Below are positions 1 through 11,545 of a stretch of DNA of 64,000 nt, piece by piece (position 1 is the first letter of the stretch; every line of letters starts with the position of its first letter). A model generated the notes under the pieces. That model was not told where the DNA came from and did not search any database. It was given only the letters and a program-made list of their open reading frames with translations. Source of the stretch: Athripsodes cinereus (taxonomy: Eukaryota > Arthropoda > Insecta > Trichoptera > Leptoceridae); the NCBI GenBank assembly GCA_947579605.1, contig OX388312.1, forward strand, positions 30,465,313 to 30,529,312, read 5' to 3'. A program made the position numbers and the translations under genes.

Positions 1-183
1 TGCAAACTGTCCTCTTCGTGCCAATATAAAACCAAGACATTCAGGATGGGTGGCAAGCCTCATCGCTGAATTTAAGATGTATAATGTCTTAATTTTTTCG
101 AACACCTGCCTTTTACAGGACACTCGAAAACTTACGCAGAAGAGTGGGAGACCAATTCTTTACCGGGTGCTACACGGGATAAT
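1..183 (-). mobile_element. RTE-tailed SINE-like repeat (SINE-R), cut by window edge
   Basis: One of the most complete copies of the commonest repeat here. Read on the minus strand it contains GGAGCACCCGGTAAAG-like 5' sequence, TTTTCGAGTGTCCTGTAAAA, ATTCAGCGATGAGG and CATCCTGAATGTCTTG; its 3' tail lies outside the window. I see no clear tRNA-type A/B boxes, so it may be a 5'-deleted LINE derivative rather than a classical SINE. Confidence 0.8.
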
Positions 184-347
184 ATGCTACTTGAAAACAT
201 ACTCAATTCTATATGTTTTCAATTGGCATATTCGTTAAACACCAAATTATGCATTATTAATTAAAATAGTTATTCAACAAATTGAGGTGTTTCTTTATCA
301 CTTTGGATGAGACGATATTATCATTTATTCAAATGTCTGGATATTAA

Positions 348-1066
348 GGGCCCCGTTTAGCAAAAACGGTAAATATTCAAATTTCAACAAATTTGATAGA
401 AAAACTGCCAAAACTTGTTGCCCTTGCTAACATATTGATTTGATAAAATAAAAAAATCAAATTTTTATTACCAATGTAAGTTTTTTACTAAAAAATAAAT
501 AAATCGCAGACTGACGAGATACATTTCGGTACTCTTTGTTATATCAAAATACAAATTATTTGTAAAATATATTTTTTATTCATCCTATCAAGCATATAAA
601 TACTTTAGATTTGAGCAAACTTTTTTTAGTATACAAAAAATCGAGTTCATGTGGTGATTTTTGGTTCCAAAATATGAGAAATTTTATCAAAAAAATATTT
701 TTTAAATCGGTCAATATCCATGAAATAAACAAAAAAAATATAGGTAATTTATTTGTTCTATAATTGTAATAACTATCTAAGTATTCGTAATATTAAAAAA
801 AGTATATGAAAATTTGTAGGATTCTCGTGCATTTATGTACCTAACACACCCCCGAATTCGGTTTTTAGAAATATGCTTTTTTATAAACGAATACTATGAA
901 GCTAATATCAAGTTTTTTTTTTAAAGTTAAAAATTGATATTGGTAATTAATATTTGTTTTCATATTTTATCAAATCAAAATGTTCGTAGGGTCAAGAAGT
1001 TTTGAGAGTTTGTGTACCAAACTTGTTGAAAATTTAATATTTTATCGTTTTTGCTAAAGGGGCCCC
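348..1066. mobile_element. 719-bp MITE with TTAA duplications
   Basis: TTAA at 344-347 and 1067-1070 flank inverted ends GGGCCCCGTTTAGCAAAAAC and (inward from the right) GGGGCCCCTTTAGCAAAAAC. Inverted similarity continues inward past AATTTTCAACAA to TTTGATTTGATAAAATA. The interior is non-coding and very AT-rich. The TTAA target suggests mobilisation by a piggyBac-type transposase, but its ends differ from those of the piggyBac at 60872, so that copy is probably not its partner. The right end lies against SINE-R sequence. Confidence 0.8.
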
Positions 1067-1070
1067 TTAA

Positions 1071-1166
1071 GATGTAAAATGTGTTTATTATTCAAATACC
1101 TGCTTCTTACAGGACACTCGAAAAGAGTTGGAGACCAATTTCTTCGCCAGGTGCTCCACGGATAAA
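1071..1166 (-). mobile_element. SINE-R fragment
   Basis: Carries TCTTACAGGACACTCGAAAA and GGAGACCAATTTCTTCGCC in the order expected for the 5' half of SINE-R read on the minus strand. It abuts the TTAA of the 719-bp MITE within the SINE motif TTAAGATGTAAAATG. Confidence 0.7.
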
Positions 1167-1847
1167 ATTAAAGGTATTTTTTTATCACAATAATGAAAAT
1201 GATTCAATTGATTATTTTGCCACATTGAGTAATCCGATGATAATATAAATACCGCTACTCCAAATTTTGATATTAAAAAATACCTTAAAAATCAAATTGG
1301 GGAAATTTAAAATAATTAGTAAAAAGTTGATCTACAGATAGTTATAAAAAATACAAATCAATAAAAAAATGCATGTTATATTTTCAATTTTATAAAAATT
1401 TGTGTATTGTTTTGCATTATTTTGAAAAATACAGTGTCTGATTGGAGTGCACATAGATTGGCGTAAATATGAAGATTTTTGTTTACAAATTTTGCAATTT
1501 GCATATTTTTATTTGGACAATATTGTTTACTTACACCCGTATGCATTTTATTTCACTAACCAATGAATAAAATGTATGAAACTATTTTTAAAATATATTA
1601 TTTTTACTCCTCTTTGTGTCACACTGAATATTTTATTGAATACCACAATATCAGTGAAACAGCAATATAAACAAATTTCATTGTATAAATTGATTCGCCT
1701 TTATGACAAAAGCATTATGCTTACTGTGTGTAATGTTTGAATGTATGGTGAAGTCTATTCTAAAACAAGTGTAGACATACAATTGTGTCGCTGAGTTTCA
1801 AAATTCGCTAAAACACATTTTTGTGATTCGTAGAAATTCGATAAAAA
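1167..1847. other. AT-rich interval, nothing recognised
   Basis: No ORF, SINE box or inverted repeat that I can support. Confidence 0.5.
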
Positions 1848-2060
1848 ATTTATTTATTTATTTATTTAGCCAATGATACACTTCAGATGATACATATGAG
1901 TAGGAACAATATTATATAAGAGACAAATAAAATATAAATAATGCATTACTCTATTTAAAAGTGTACACATATTATACGAACCACAATATTTTAAGCCCAT
2001 AAGGTTGTCATCTATAATTAGATTTGATTTAATTTAGAAAATAAGTAAAAAAACAATAGT
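1848..2060 (-). mobile_element. LINE 3' UTR with (TAAA)n tail
   Basis: (TTTA)n at 1848-1866, followed by AT-rich sequence beginning GCCAATGATACACTTCAG, is the usual look of a minus-strand LINE 3' end. No coding part is recognisable. Confidence 0.4.
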
Positions 2061-2235
2061 TATACAATAGTTTATACAAATTCACGATTAAAATTGAAAT
2101 TAAAATTTAATCATACAAGTATTAAACGTACTTTCTTGAAGTCAAACAAGTTTGTTAATTATAAGATTATTCCAACATTTCAATTTTAAAATATGTTTTG
2201 CTATCAAATAAACATAAATTGTTCATATTGTCGCA

Positions 2236-2384
2236 GTCACTTTGGGTTAGTTGGAAGATATCGCGTCCCTGCGATAAACTCGCCCATTGTGCAAAATTAT
2301 TCGTTTATACCATGTATCTTTATCATTTGTGTCCATATATTTTGTACAATAAAGTTTATTATTATTATTATTATTATTATTAAG
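2236..2384 (+). mobile_element. Zenon/CR1-like LINE 3' tail with (ATT)n
   Basis: Contains GTTAGTTGGAAGATATCGC and GCGATAAACTCGCCC. This motif pair is shared with 9837-9955, 22966-23063 and 59727-59865. It ends in CAATAAAGTTT(ATT)n. Such tails are abundant in Lepidoptera and mark 5'-truncated CR1/Zenon insertions. The small ORFs across it are incidental. Confidence 0.65.
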
Positions 2385-3149
2385 AATCAGTCCGTTAACA
2401 TACGGTAGGCATATTATAAAATGATGAAAGAATATTATTCAGGCAAATTACAATATGTCTAGGCGTACCATAATATGACTAGTCAAATTGTAGAATTTGA
2501 CATGAAAATGATTCTCATTGGTCGGTTGAGTTATAGAAGATATTAAAAGACACCCAAAGGGATACAGCGGTACTCTTTTCTCATCATAATTTTATATTTA
2601 GTTTTTTGTATAGATTGTATGTGTTTTGAAAGAAAAAAAATTCTACGGTTATAGATTAGGTATTTAATTACGAATTCAACTACATGTGTTACTCAATTTT
2701 CGTGAAAATGTGCTATGGCGGATTTTGAAAATCGGCGGCACAATTGAATACACAGAAAATGAAATAGCACTCGAATAAAAAGATTGTTAGTCTACTACTT
2801 GTATCACAATTCGGATAGTTTTTTTTTTAAAACATTTCACATTCCTGATTCAAGCAAGTGTGATCAGTGGTTTTATGTTTTATTTATGTATTATATATCA
2901 GTACCATCTTTATTTACAACTGTCTTGTAAGAGATTGTAATGAATTTAAGACAATAAATAATTCGTGTATTATTTAAATCAATTCTTTTCATGTTTAGTA
3001 TTTGTTCTATATGGTATTGCATGTTTTGTTTTATAAATGGTAACTAATTTCTTGCATGTGTTAGATAATATTATTCCAATTTGCTTATGACAAATTTTAC
3101 TATTAATTAGTATAATTAGGTATAAATAATGTTAAATTTTGAATTTTAA

Positions 3150-3476
3150 ATTTTGAGAGATTTTATAGGTTGTTTTTAATTTTATTTTTCATGACTCATT
3201 GTACTGTTTTTATTGCTTATTGTTTTATTGTTTAATCCTGCGATTATTGCTTTGTGAGCAATATTCTATTAATTTTCTTAACATAATTTACTATATTCTA
3301 TTGTAATTGTTGTTTGTTGATTTTATCTGTTGTGTTTGGTTATGTATGTTTTGTAGAGCACATGAGGGTAATATAGGGATCTTCACTGGTTTGCTTATTG
3401 CTAAATATGTTATAGACCATTGTATGTTTTGTATCAACTGTATGTATCCTGTAAAATTGAAATAAATAAATAAAAA
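3150..3476 (+). mobile_element. LINE 3' UTR ending in (AAAT)n
   Basis: T-rich sequence with GTTTTGTAGAGCACATGAGG and GTATGTATCCTGTAAAATTG ends in AAATAAATAAATAAA. No coding remnant is recognised; family unassigned. Confidence 0.4.
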
Positions 3477-3714
3477 CACTGTTAACTTTCACTCAGAAGA
3501 TACGACGCAGCCCACATGGGTTAAGATTTATCAACATACGAAAAGTAAAGTGAGTAGTACTATGTATATTCAGAAGCCTTTCGACTAGACAGCCATCGGT
3601 GAATTTTTATTAATTTCTAATAATTTCTAATTCTAATTAAATACTAATTAAAACTCAATAACCAGTCAGAACAATCCTATCAGCAGAATGTGTAAATTTT
3701 ATAATCTCCTATAC

Positions 3715-4122
3715 TCACATCGCATTGCGGGGGTGGATGTCATTGGTGACTCGCTGGCGGGGTTCAGGAAATGTATTGCTTCCAACTTGAGTGTGTTTGG
3801 TGGTTGAATTTATGTGTGTGTATTGTTTTTTTTTTTTCTAAAATGTATATTTTTTTCCTTACAGTGCCCAGTTTAATGTAACAGGCGCATGTTTAGTGTG
3901 AGTCCGGTTAAACTGGACTTGCATTGGTCGAGCGCTGTTTCTTCATCTCTAATTGTTGCCATTTTGTATATTTGTGGTTTATACTTTAATTTGTATGCTG
4001 TAGACACGCCTAATTGGTGGGTTGGCCTGATCAGATCAACATTATTCTCTCTTTTTATTTTTCATATATGTTTTGTCAACTTACTGTGTGTGTCTCTATG
4101 TAATAAATAAATAAACAATGAT
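3715..4122 (+). mobile_element. LINE C-terminal scrap plus 3' UTR
   Basis: The frame around 3725-3805 reads GVDVIGDSLAGFRKCIASN and a stop, like the last residues of CR1/Jockey-type ORF2 proteins. A T-rich 3' UTR of about 300 bp follows and ends in TAATAAATAAATAAA. The 73-residue ORF at 3889-4110 lies in this UTR and is probably not coding. Confidence 0.4.
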
Positions 4123-4261
4123 GGATGTCTACCCGATAGGTTTCAGAATTAAGTAATACTCATAGCGAGAGTAAACAGTGTTTCATTGTTTACCTTAAAT
4201 TTATCACAATATATTATTACAAGACAATAAAACATAAGTTATGTCACTTGTCCTGAACACA

Positions 4262-4420
4262 TTTTTTTTTTATTTATTTATTCAGATATTCACGGCCGAA
4301 GCCTTTTACATGTAAAAAACTAGTATACATACTATACATGCATACAAAAAGTATTTTCCTTTTAAAAAAGACACAAAACAATTAATTTTACACAAAACAA
4401 TAGTACAATTAAATAATAGA
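4262..4420 (-). mobile_element. LINE 3' tail (minus)
   Basis: (T)n/(TTTA)n at 4262-4284, then a segment with GCCTTTTACATGTAAAAAA. The same motif occurs at 49835-49855, so both belong to one LINE 3' UTR family. Confidence 0.4.
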
Positions 4421-4879
4421 ACAACGTTGACTCAATTTAAAAAAAAAATTAAAAAAAAAATTTGGTCAAGATATTAAATTCAAAAAAAATAATTTTAAAA
4501 TTGAAATGATATAAATATAGTAAATATAGATATAAATATAGTCAAACAGAAAAACAAATGGTCAGTTAGTTAAAAAAAATCGCAAATTAAGGTCAAATAA
4601 TTGTATATATATACAGCAAATTATAAATACTATTTTATAAATAAGATTTCAAATTATATACATGGACTCATCCCACCAAAAATGATAAATATTACAGAGA
4701 AAAAAAAACAAGTAAACTCTAAATTTTCAATTTATTTTTATTCTACGTACGTACCACGAACAATTCTATCGATGACTCTGCTCACCTATGGAGAATATTT
4801 AACCATAAGCTATTATTATTTAGATATATATAAACTAGTGTTAACTTGGAGTCTCCTGCCCCGGTAAAGGAGAGGTCTC

Positions 4880-4980
4880 TCACTGATTTCTCTGTATGAA
4901 GACCGGTCTGTCACAGGATACTCGAAAACTTAAGGAAAATAGTGGGGGACTAATTCTTTGCCTGCCGGTCCACGGGATAT
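4880..4980 (-). mobile_element. SINE-R fragment
   Basis: Contains CAGGATACTCGAAAACTTAA and CTAATTCTTTGCCTG...CCACGGGATA, the 5' end of SINE-R on the minus strand. Confidence 0.65.
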
Positions 4981-5317
4981 ATATAGACTATTGATAATCA
5001 TTTCAAAATAGTATAATTATTAAAACCTCAATTCAGTAAAGGGTTAAAGTCATATACTAATAGTAAAGTGGAACAAAACCTCATGCACAGAAGGATCTCA
5101 ACATAAATTTAATGGAGTGTAAAAAATATGGCGGGTTATGTTTAGGTGAATTGATACTACGGGTACATAAAACGTATTGCTACTGAACCTTGGGTGAAAG
5201 CTGTTAATATAAGGGCTCGGCAATAGAGAGAAAAAAATATCATACTCAAAATGTAATTTTGAGGTAATGGTTACCCATATACTATTGGCCGCATTTTTCC
5301 TATCATAATTCTACCAT

Positions 5318-5500
5318 TATTTTTCACCTCCAATGCTCCACTTGGGAGTGCAGGACAGAAACAAACCTATTGTCTTCCATTTTGAGTGATTATGCACTAA
5401 TCAAGTTACTTCATCCCACGGCATTCATAAAGCTCTAATATCGTTGTAATTCAAACATAGTATTGTGAATGTTTCGTCGGGACTGTTGGGAATGGAAAAC
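5318..5500 (-). mobile_element. Decayed RTE-2 3' end
   Basis: CCAATGCTCCACTTGGGAGT followed by CAGGACAGAAACAAACC aligns with the better RTE-2 copy at 34090-34200 (CAATGCTCCTCTCGGGGACA...GGGCAGAAACCAGCC). It is too diverged to translate. Confidence 0.5.
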
Positions 5501-5997
5501 AGTGGTTTTGTTGAAAAACTACAAGTTTTATTGAAAATCATTTATCTTATTATCTTAAGTCTTGAATTTCAATTTTTGCTTTATATTATTTGTTTTTTTT
5601 TTTTGTGAACATTTTGTTTATTAGTACTTGAGTTACTGGCTTTAGTTTAGTTCAATTATTGTTTTGTTTATAATGTAACTAGCTGGCCCGGCGAACTTCG
5701 TACCGCCTAAGAATCAATGAACGATTTCATACATACATCTTCTTCCCCTTGTCCTAGTTCGGTCGGGGGCCCATTGACCCTAAGTATCTCCACCAGAGAT
5801 AACTGTCCACCGCTGCTTTCAGGACCTCTGGCCACTCCAAACCAAGCCTTTCAACACATGTTCGACACCTGCCCTATCTTCTGCCCTCTCCCACTGACTT
5901 TATGAATGATTAATATTATTAATCTCTTTACAAACTCCCGTAATTGTCAAGGTGTGTCATCGAAGGTATAGTGTAAAAAAATATAATTCATTTGGAT

Positions 5998-6354
5998 CTT
6001 TCGCAGTTTAGCGGCCCCACCCGTTGTCGAGTACTTTTTTTCCATAGAAAAAGTAATATTTTCGAAATTTGAGGAAATTGTTGCCATATTGGTGATTTAT
6101 TTTTTGGTCACCAAATTTTTGGAAAATTCTTTTATAGGAAAAAAAATTCGCAACTATGAAACTTGAGCGGCCCCACCCGTTGTCGAGTAATATGTACGGA
6201 ATTTTAGGAAATTAATTTTCAAAGTGGATTTTTTTTGCCGGCAAATTAAAATAATTCTACATATATGGCAACAATTTCCTCAAGTTTCAAAAATATTACC
6301 TTTTCTATGGAAAAAAAGTACTCGACAACGGGTGGGGCCGCTAAACTGCGAAAG
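5998..6354. repeat. Fold-back element nested in Helitron copy 1
   Basis: Left arm starting CTTTCGCAGTTTAGCGGCCC is answered by its reverse complement ending at 6354. Arms are about 90 bp and include the GTTGTCGAGTA motif; a third, partial unit of the same motif lies in the middle (about 6164-6190). The same structure is present in copy 2 at 16813-17161, so it was inside the Helitron before that element multiplied. Confidence 0.75.
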
Positions 6355-6371
6355 TTACATTCATTTTTTTT

Positions 6372-6603
6372 ACATAGACAATTCACACACACCGAGCTAG
6401 TACCAAACTTAGATGAATCTTGATTATGGGTACTTACGCGACGATACACACATATACAATGCACTATATACATATACATATATGTAACACCCAGACACAG
6501 GACAATTTGAAAAAGGTTATTCTTCACTTTGCCCTGTCCGGGAATCGAACCCGGGACCTCGTGACTCAAAGGAAAGAGCTCCGCGCCACACCGGCCGACA
6601 TGA
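6372..6603 (-). mobile_element. tRNA-derived SINE (family 1) inside Helitron copy 1
   Basis: On the minus strand a tRNA-like head (6524-6600) shows a B box GGTTCGATTCC within CCCGGGTTCGATTCCCGG and an A-box-like TGGCGCGGAG. A ~150-bp body follows with ATACATATACATATA-type repeats. Compared with the free copy at 20653-20896 the head lacks a few bases after GCGCGGAG. The identical lesion in Helitron copy 2 shows a single SINE insertion predating Helitron amplification. Confidence 0.8.
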
Positions 6604-7153
6604 ACAATTTATGTTGAACAATTATGCTTAAATCAGATTTGTTTATAAATTATCTGCAGTAGGTACGTAATATAATTATGTAGGTGCTAATTTTTTTTTT
6701 CAGGTAGATTTTACCTATTCATTTAAAATTTATAAAATTCTTTCCATGATTTTTTAAAAATTGAAATATCAGAACTACAGATGTTAAATTGTATGAATAA
6801 CGATTCTAATTTGAGAATGTATAGAAAACTTATCATATAAATAGGCCAATCTATAAAAAAAACTTCATTGTTGATTTTGTATAATTCTCCATATTGCATT
6901 TTTTATTGAAATTAAAAATGTATGGCGTAAATAATTTTCTTCGTAATTTTTCTTCTCTGTCTGCAAATTTCACTACACAACCTTGCATCAGAACTACCTA
7001 CATGAACACATTCTTATTTTCATCTTTAATAGCACAATTTTTGGTTCAATAATAATTTTCCATCTGCAAAAATAAAATACAATTTCAAATATAATCTGTG
7101 CACGTCCACATTTATGTGACAGAAGATCTATCGATACATAAATATTAGTCGAA

Positions 7154-7577
7154 TAATTCGGTAGTTACATGGCAATAGGTTGTATCTCGCATTTTTTGCG
7201 TTTTCAAGTTTGTTCCATAAAATGCTCAAAATAGTGTAATATTTGATGTGGCAAAAGGATATGTCTCTTTATAGTCAGAATAAAGAGAGAAAAGACGTAA
7301 CTTATTGACATGTAGAAAGATTGTTTTCATCAACATGGCAAAAAAACTCAAATATTTTTAAACTGCAAGAAATTATTTAGTGAATGTTACATACATCTTG
7401 TAGAAGAAATTATTAGGAGAATGTTACATCTATCTTGTAGAAATAATAATTACCTTCATTTTGATATATAATGCTCGAAATTTGGCTGAAATATCTCTTT
7501 TGCAATCTTTGTTTTTGCTCTCCTGTAAAATTATGTTTTAGTGAGATACAACCTATTGCCATGTAACTACCGAATTA
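7154..7577. repeat. Second fold-back element in Helitron copy 1
   Basis: TAATTCGGTAGTTACATGG near 7154 and its inverse ending at 7577 form arms of about 38 bp that include GCAATAGGTTGTATCTC. The body is non-coding and AT-rich. Counterpart in copy 2 at 15597-16019. Confidence 0.7.
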
Positions 7578-7919
7578 TAGTAAACAAATATTAGTACACA
7601 TTTCGTTCATATTAGTTATAGTAATTTGGTTCTTAATATAGCAGAACCTACGGATTATTTTAGCACAATGCAACAGGCGACGTGGGGGCGCTAACAACGC
7701 CATAATTCTCCATATTGTTTTTATTTTTGAAATTAAAATTGTATGGCGTAAATAATTTTCTTCATATTTTTTCTTCCCGTGAATTTGTAAGATGTTTTAA
7801 TAGCCTATAGTTTATTCCGGGCGGAGAAGAATCCAACAAATCAGAGATCATTCAAATCGGTACAGCCATTCTTGAGTTATAAGTGTTGTAACACACACGA
7901 CTTCCTTTTATATATGAGA

Positions 7920-8484
7920 TATTAGCTCTCACTAATGATTGACACTAATAAATAATAAAATAAATAAAAAATGTCGCAAGGACAAGAAAAAATCCTTTGC
8001 AAAACTGTCAAGATTATTTACATTTTATTACAACGTCTGTATTTTGATAATTTTTAACAAATAATGTAACAAAGTGCCAGGAACAAGAGCGCGGAAACAT
8101 TCTATGTAAAGTCGAGATGAATTAAACAAAGGATGAAACAAGAAAGAAAATCAGCTGAACCCATTGTCCAAAGTCAAGAGTAATGTTTATGAAGATTCGG
8201 GAAGGAAAGGAAAGATAAAAGAGATAGTAGGTACTCAGGGGTTAAGTAACTCCTCGTCTTAAGACACGTTGTGAATATTTATTAAGATTAGTAGGTAGAT
8301 TATTATGCATATCTAGAGAATAAAGGTAAAAGATTGTACATACATATTCTACAGGTTATCATTATAAGAGTATACGGACTCATAGATATACTACAAAGCT
8401 CGATTGATTATTTACAAAAGACTTAGTACAGATATCTATTATAGAGCTTTTTTTTGAGGTTCTATAAACTCTAGATATTATACA
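7920..8484. other. Anonymous interval between Helitron and LINE scrap
   Basis: Slightly purine-rich (AAGAGATAGTAGG-type) sequence, no reading frame or repeat recognised. Confidence 0.4.
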
Positions 8485-8640
8485 TAAGAGCAGAAAGAGA
8501 AAATGGTTCTGGAGGGATCATGTGGATCACATTAACAGTAGCAGGATAGTCTACATTGCTGCGACGAGAAACCATTAGGCCCATGGCTGCCAGAAAGGCT
8601 AAGGAATGGAAGAATAGCTGGCCCTCAACCTCACAATGGT
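8485..8640 (+). mobile_element. LINE C-terminal fragment, decayed
   Basis: One frame reads KRKWFWRDHVDHINSSRIV and, after stops, KEWKN/MEE-type residues. This resembles the basic C-terminal domain (R.W.GHV.R) of lepidopteran LINE ORF2 proteins. Many stops; clade not assigned. Confidence 0.4.
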
Positions 8641-8687
8641 AATCTTATTTTCACACAAGCAAATCAATATGATAATATTCTAGAATT

Positions 8688-8840
8688 CTTTTTTTTTTTA
8701 ATATGATTTATTTTATATAAAGTTTACAATTTAATAATATTACATACACACCTTATTACTAAAAAAACACATTTATTACATATTTGACCCTCAAAATTGA
8801 GCAGTGCTCGTGCTTTGAGGGTTTCAACATATTTTATATA
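8688..8840 (-). mobile_element. LINE 3' UTR with hairpin
   Basis: A T-run at 8690-8700 precedes AT-rich sequence holding the hairpin ACCCTCAAA.../...TTTGAGGGT (8786-8824), which encloses CACGAGCACTG on the minus strand. Confidence 0.35.
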
Positions 8841-9836
8841 ATTTAGATAAAACAATAGCGCTCACCAAACAACAACAAAAATAAACACATATCCACATAC
8901 AAACAGCAACCAAATACAGTTTCTTAACAAAACTCAACAACAGAGCAGTTGAACAGCTATTTAAAAATATCTTTCAAATTCAATTTGAAACTCTTTTTTT
9001 TGTAGAATCATACTTAGATTTTTTGTCCAGCTTATTATATTCTACATTAGTCATAAATATAAAACAAACAAAATCTTAAAGAATTGTGTAAGGGTTCCTA
9101 CTGTAGGTTACTATTATAATAACAAGTTTAATTGATTGATTTTTATAATTTTAAAAATATTTATTAAATTATCACTCGTAAACGGATGGATGGCCTTTGA
9201 ACAAAAGAGAAGAATAAATTTATATTTTCTAATTAATTTGAAAATTATTTAATGCCGCACGAGAGTTTAATTTATATAAATGCAACATGAACTTCCACCA
9301 AGGACCGTGCGTCAACAATATTGATTTTTTTATGATATAATACTCTTCTATGATAATTTATTATTTTCTTAAGCATATTGTATTAATTTCTATTTTTTTT
9401 TTATTCGTTCTAACACGTTAAAATTTCTCCATTGCATTGTTTTCATTCTAGAATCATAGTACAATTTACATGTAGAAATCAATAGAAAAGTTTAGGTACA
9501 CTCTGATGCAATACAGGGAACTTTCTGGTTTCAGAATATTAATTTAATAAACTGCATTTTTCAATAACAAAGAAAACTTTTCAAAGCTCACGTTAAAATA
9601 CAGATGCAAAGTTTAAATATTCACAAAATAATTGTTGTTCACTAGTAAGTACCTTTTTAACTTTTACGGAGTTCTTTTTTAAAAAGCACGAAAGCAAAGC
9701 ACAAAATCCAGTGAGTAATATCTGTACAGTTTCACAGATGGTCGTTTAGAAAATATTTTTATCGAAATGTACTTGTTCTTTTCTATTGCACCTACCTCCT
9801 CCCTTCCTTTCTTAGCATTTTAAAAATTTTATGAAA

Positions 9837-9955
9837 TTAGGTTAGTTGGAAAAATTGCTCTGCGATAAACTCGACCTCTGTATTTCGATTATAATTGATA
9901 TCGACATATTTATTTGTATTATTGCTCAAATTATAAATGTACAAACATTATATAA
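9837..9955 (+). mobile_element. Zenon/CR1-like LINE 3' tail
   Basis: GGTTAGTTGGAAAAATTGC and GCGATAAACTCGACCTCTGT match the tails at 2236, 22966 and 59727. Confidence 0.6.
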
Positions 9956-11046
9956 TTTATTTATTTGACAATATTTGAAACAAAGCATGTCGTAATAATC
10001 TACCTAGCTGGGCATAAACCCATACCAAGGCAGACCGAATCAGTTTTTAACTTTGTTTCAGCGCTTTGACAAGCTTTACTTTATTTTGGCTACCTCTCAT
10101 AATAAACGAATGAATGAACGAGTTGTTCAACAAACAAAATGATATTCAATGCATTTTGTCCGTTGGCTACTCCGTTTGGGCAAATTCCTCGTCACATGTT
10201 CAATTTATTAAATTCGACACTTGTCACTCATTCTGAAGTCTTTAATATATATAACTCATGCCGAAGACTCCGATATTCTTTCTTATAAACCCCAATAACA
10301 GCTTCATATTCGGGGCAAATAAGGTGACGTTGTCTTTTCAAAAAGTTTTTTTTGGTGGTTTCGTGTGTTAAATTTACATACATATACATATAACCTCATA
10401 CAATGGTAAATTGTAAAAATAACATCGATAAACATACTTTAAAATTTGATGTCTATTTTCTGAGCAAAGTTGTCCGGGTAAAACTACCCTAGTATATGAG
10501 AAGAAGATGAGTAGTAAACGTAGAGATGAAAGAATGAAGAGGGTGGTAACTGGAGTGGAATAACTCTAATTAATTACCTGGCGATGTGCTCAGGTGTGTG
10601 GGTTCAAGTTCCACTATAAGGTTGCATGCAATTTCAAGAGCGAGCGTTGCAAAATGTACTTTAATTCCACCACGAACAATATAATATGATGATACTACTG
10701 ATATGCATTGAGAATATTTAGATAATATGTAAATAAATAAAACGTTATGTTTTTGTAAGCTTTCAAAGTCTTTGTTAAGGTAGGGGTAACATATTGTCGT
10801 CGTGTGGAACGGCAACAACTTTTCTCCTTTTTTAAAACTTATTTTATTACCTCGAAATCTGATCTTGAAAATGATTTTAAAGAAAAGTGGAAAAAACGTT
10901 CCTTATTAGGAAATGTGAAAAAAGGCATTTGTGTTCATAAAACAAAATACTGTACGTATGTATGTTATAGATGCACTTACTATGAGTTGAGCAAATTAAG
11001 CTCACAATGAACCACGAACATATACTTACATAGTTAATACCCATAG
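9956..11046. other. Anonymous interval with a possible SINE head
   Basis: AAGGTGACGTTGTCTTTTC at 10321 recurs as AAGGTGACGTTGTGTTTTC at 53192. GTGGGTTCAAGTTCCAC at 10598 looks like a B box, and GCGGGTTAAAGTCTCGCC at 53154 could be its decayed counterpart. A diverged tRNA-SINE pair is possible but not secure. ORFs at 10570-11010 are not convincing. Confidence 0.3.
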
Positions 11047-11331
11047 TATATTGACTTGTCGCTTGACCATGTTTTCCTGGGGTGCCCTATCAGGGATGCG
11101 TATGATATTTTCGTTGATGCTCTTCAGAACGATTGCCAATTTCCTTTGAGTATTGAATCATTGCTGAGTATGACATCCGAATCAATCCATTTGTCCCTTC
11201 TCAAATCAATGAAGGCCAATTTCATTATTCTGTGATGACTATCTTCTTGACTATTTAACTATATTTGGAGACTGTTTTTGGCACAAATTATCCTCGTAGG
11301 ATGCTATGCCATAAATGAAGAAAAAAAAATA
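11047..11331 (+). mobile_element. LINE ORF2 C-terminus and 3' UTR
   Basis: An open frame from 11047 to a TGA at 11233 reads YIDLSLDHVFLGCP at its start and ends SMKANFIIL. The H...C arrangement after a LSLDH motif resembles the C-terminal knuckle of LINE ORF2 proteins. About 90 bp of UTR follows and ends CCATAAATGAAG(A)n, like a retrotransposon tail. The insertion is 5'-truncated. Confidence 0.5.
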
Positions 11332-11344
11332 TTGACATGTATGT

Positions 11345-11545
11345 ATGTCAGATGATTTATTCGGCGCCGTTCATTGAGCATCCATCTCAAGGGCGCGGTT
11401 AACTATGTAGGAAAAGCGATGTTCTAAATTTGATCCTGACTGTTGTTATCGATTAGTTTTAAAGAAGTTCCTCGGAGAGTCGATTCTAGATGACTGGTCC
11501 TGAGGCAGCAAAAGCCCTTTCGTGCTCGCCATACAATCGAGTAGT
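11345..11545 (-). pseudogene. L2-like LINE C-terminus, decayed
   Basis: On the minus strand the residues ERAFAASGPVI-stop-NRLSEEL match the motif ERAFAISAPVVWNRLP of the longer L2-like fragment at 26956-27373. The 3' tail (11345-11402) matches the L2 tail motif CCACCTCAAGGGCGC. It has several stops. Confidence 0.65.

Larger units (their letters stand above)
5679..7919 (-). mobile_element. Non-autonomous Helitron, copy 1
   Basis: Read on the minus strand the element begins TCTCATATATAAAAGGAAG (5' TC) and ends GGCGAACTTCGTACC-type hairpin sequence followed by CTAG. It is flanked by A before TC (complement of 7920) and T after CTAG (complement of 5678), the A|T insertion of Helitrons. No replication-initiator/helicase ORF is present, so it is non-autonomous. 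It contains two fold-back elements, a tRNA-derived SINE, and an internal duplication: the stretch around TGTATGGCGTAAATAA occurs at about 6918 and again at 7741. The second copy lies inverted at 15251-17480. Confidence 0.85.

Noticed and set aside
2193..2408. Overlapping 61- and 71-residue ORFs ending in Ile/Tyr runs
   Set aside because: The runs are translated (ATT)n at a LINE tail.
6246..6569. 107-residue minus ORF in Helitron copy 1
   Set aside because: It spans the nested fold-back and tRNA-SINE; no protein features.
6524..6600. A functional tRNA gene
   Set aside because: The B box is perfect but the head is part of a SINE, with deletions and no full cloverleaf that I can support.
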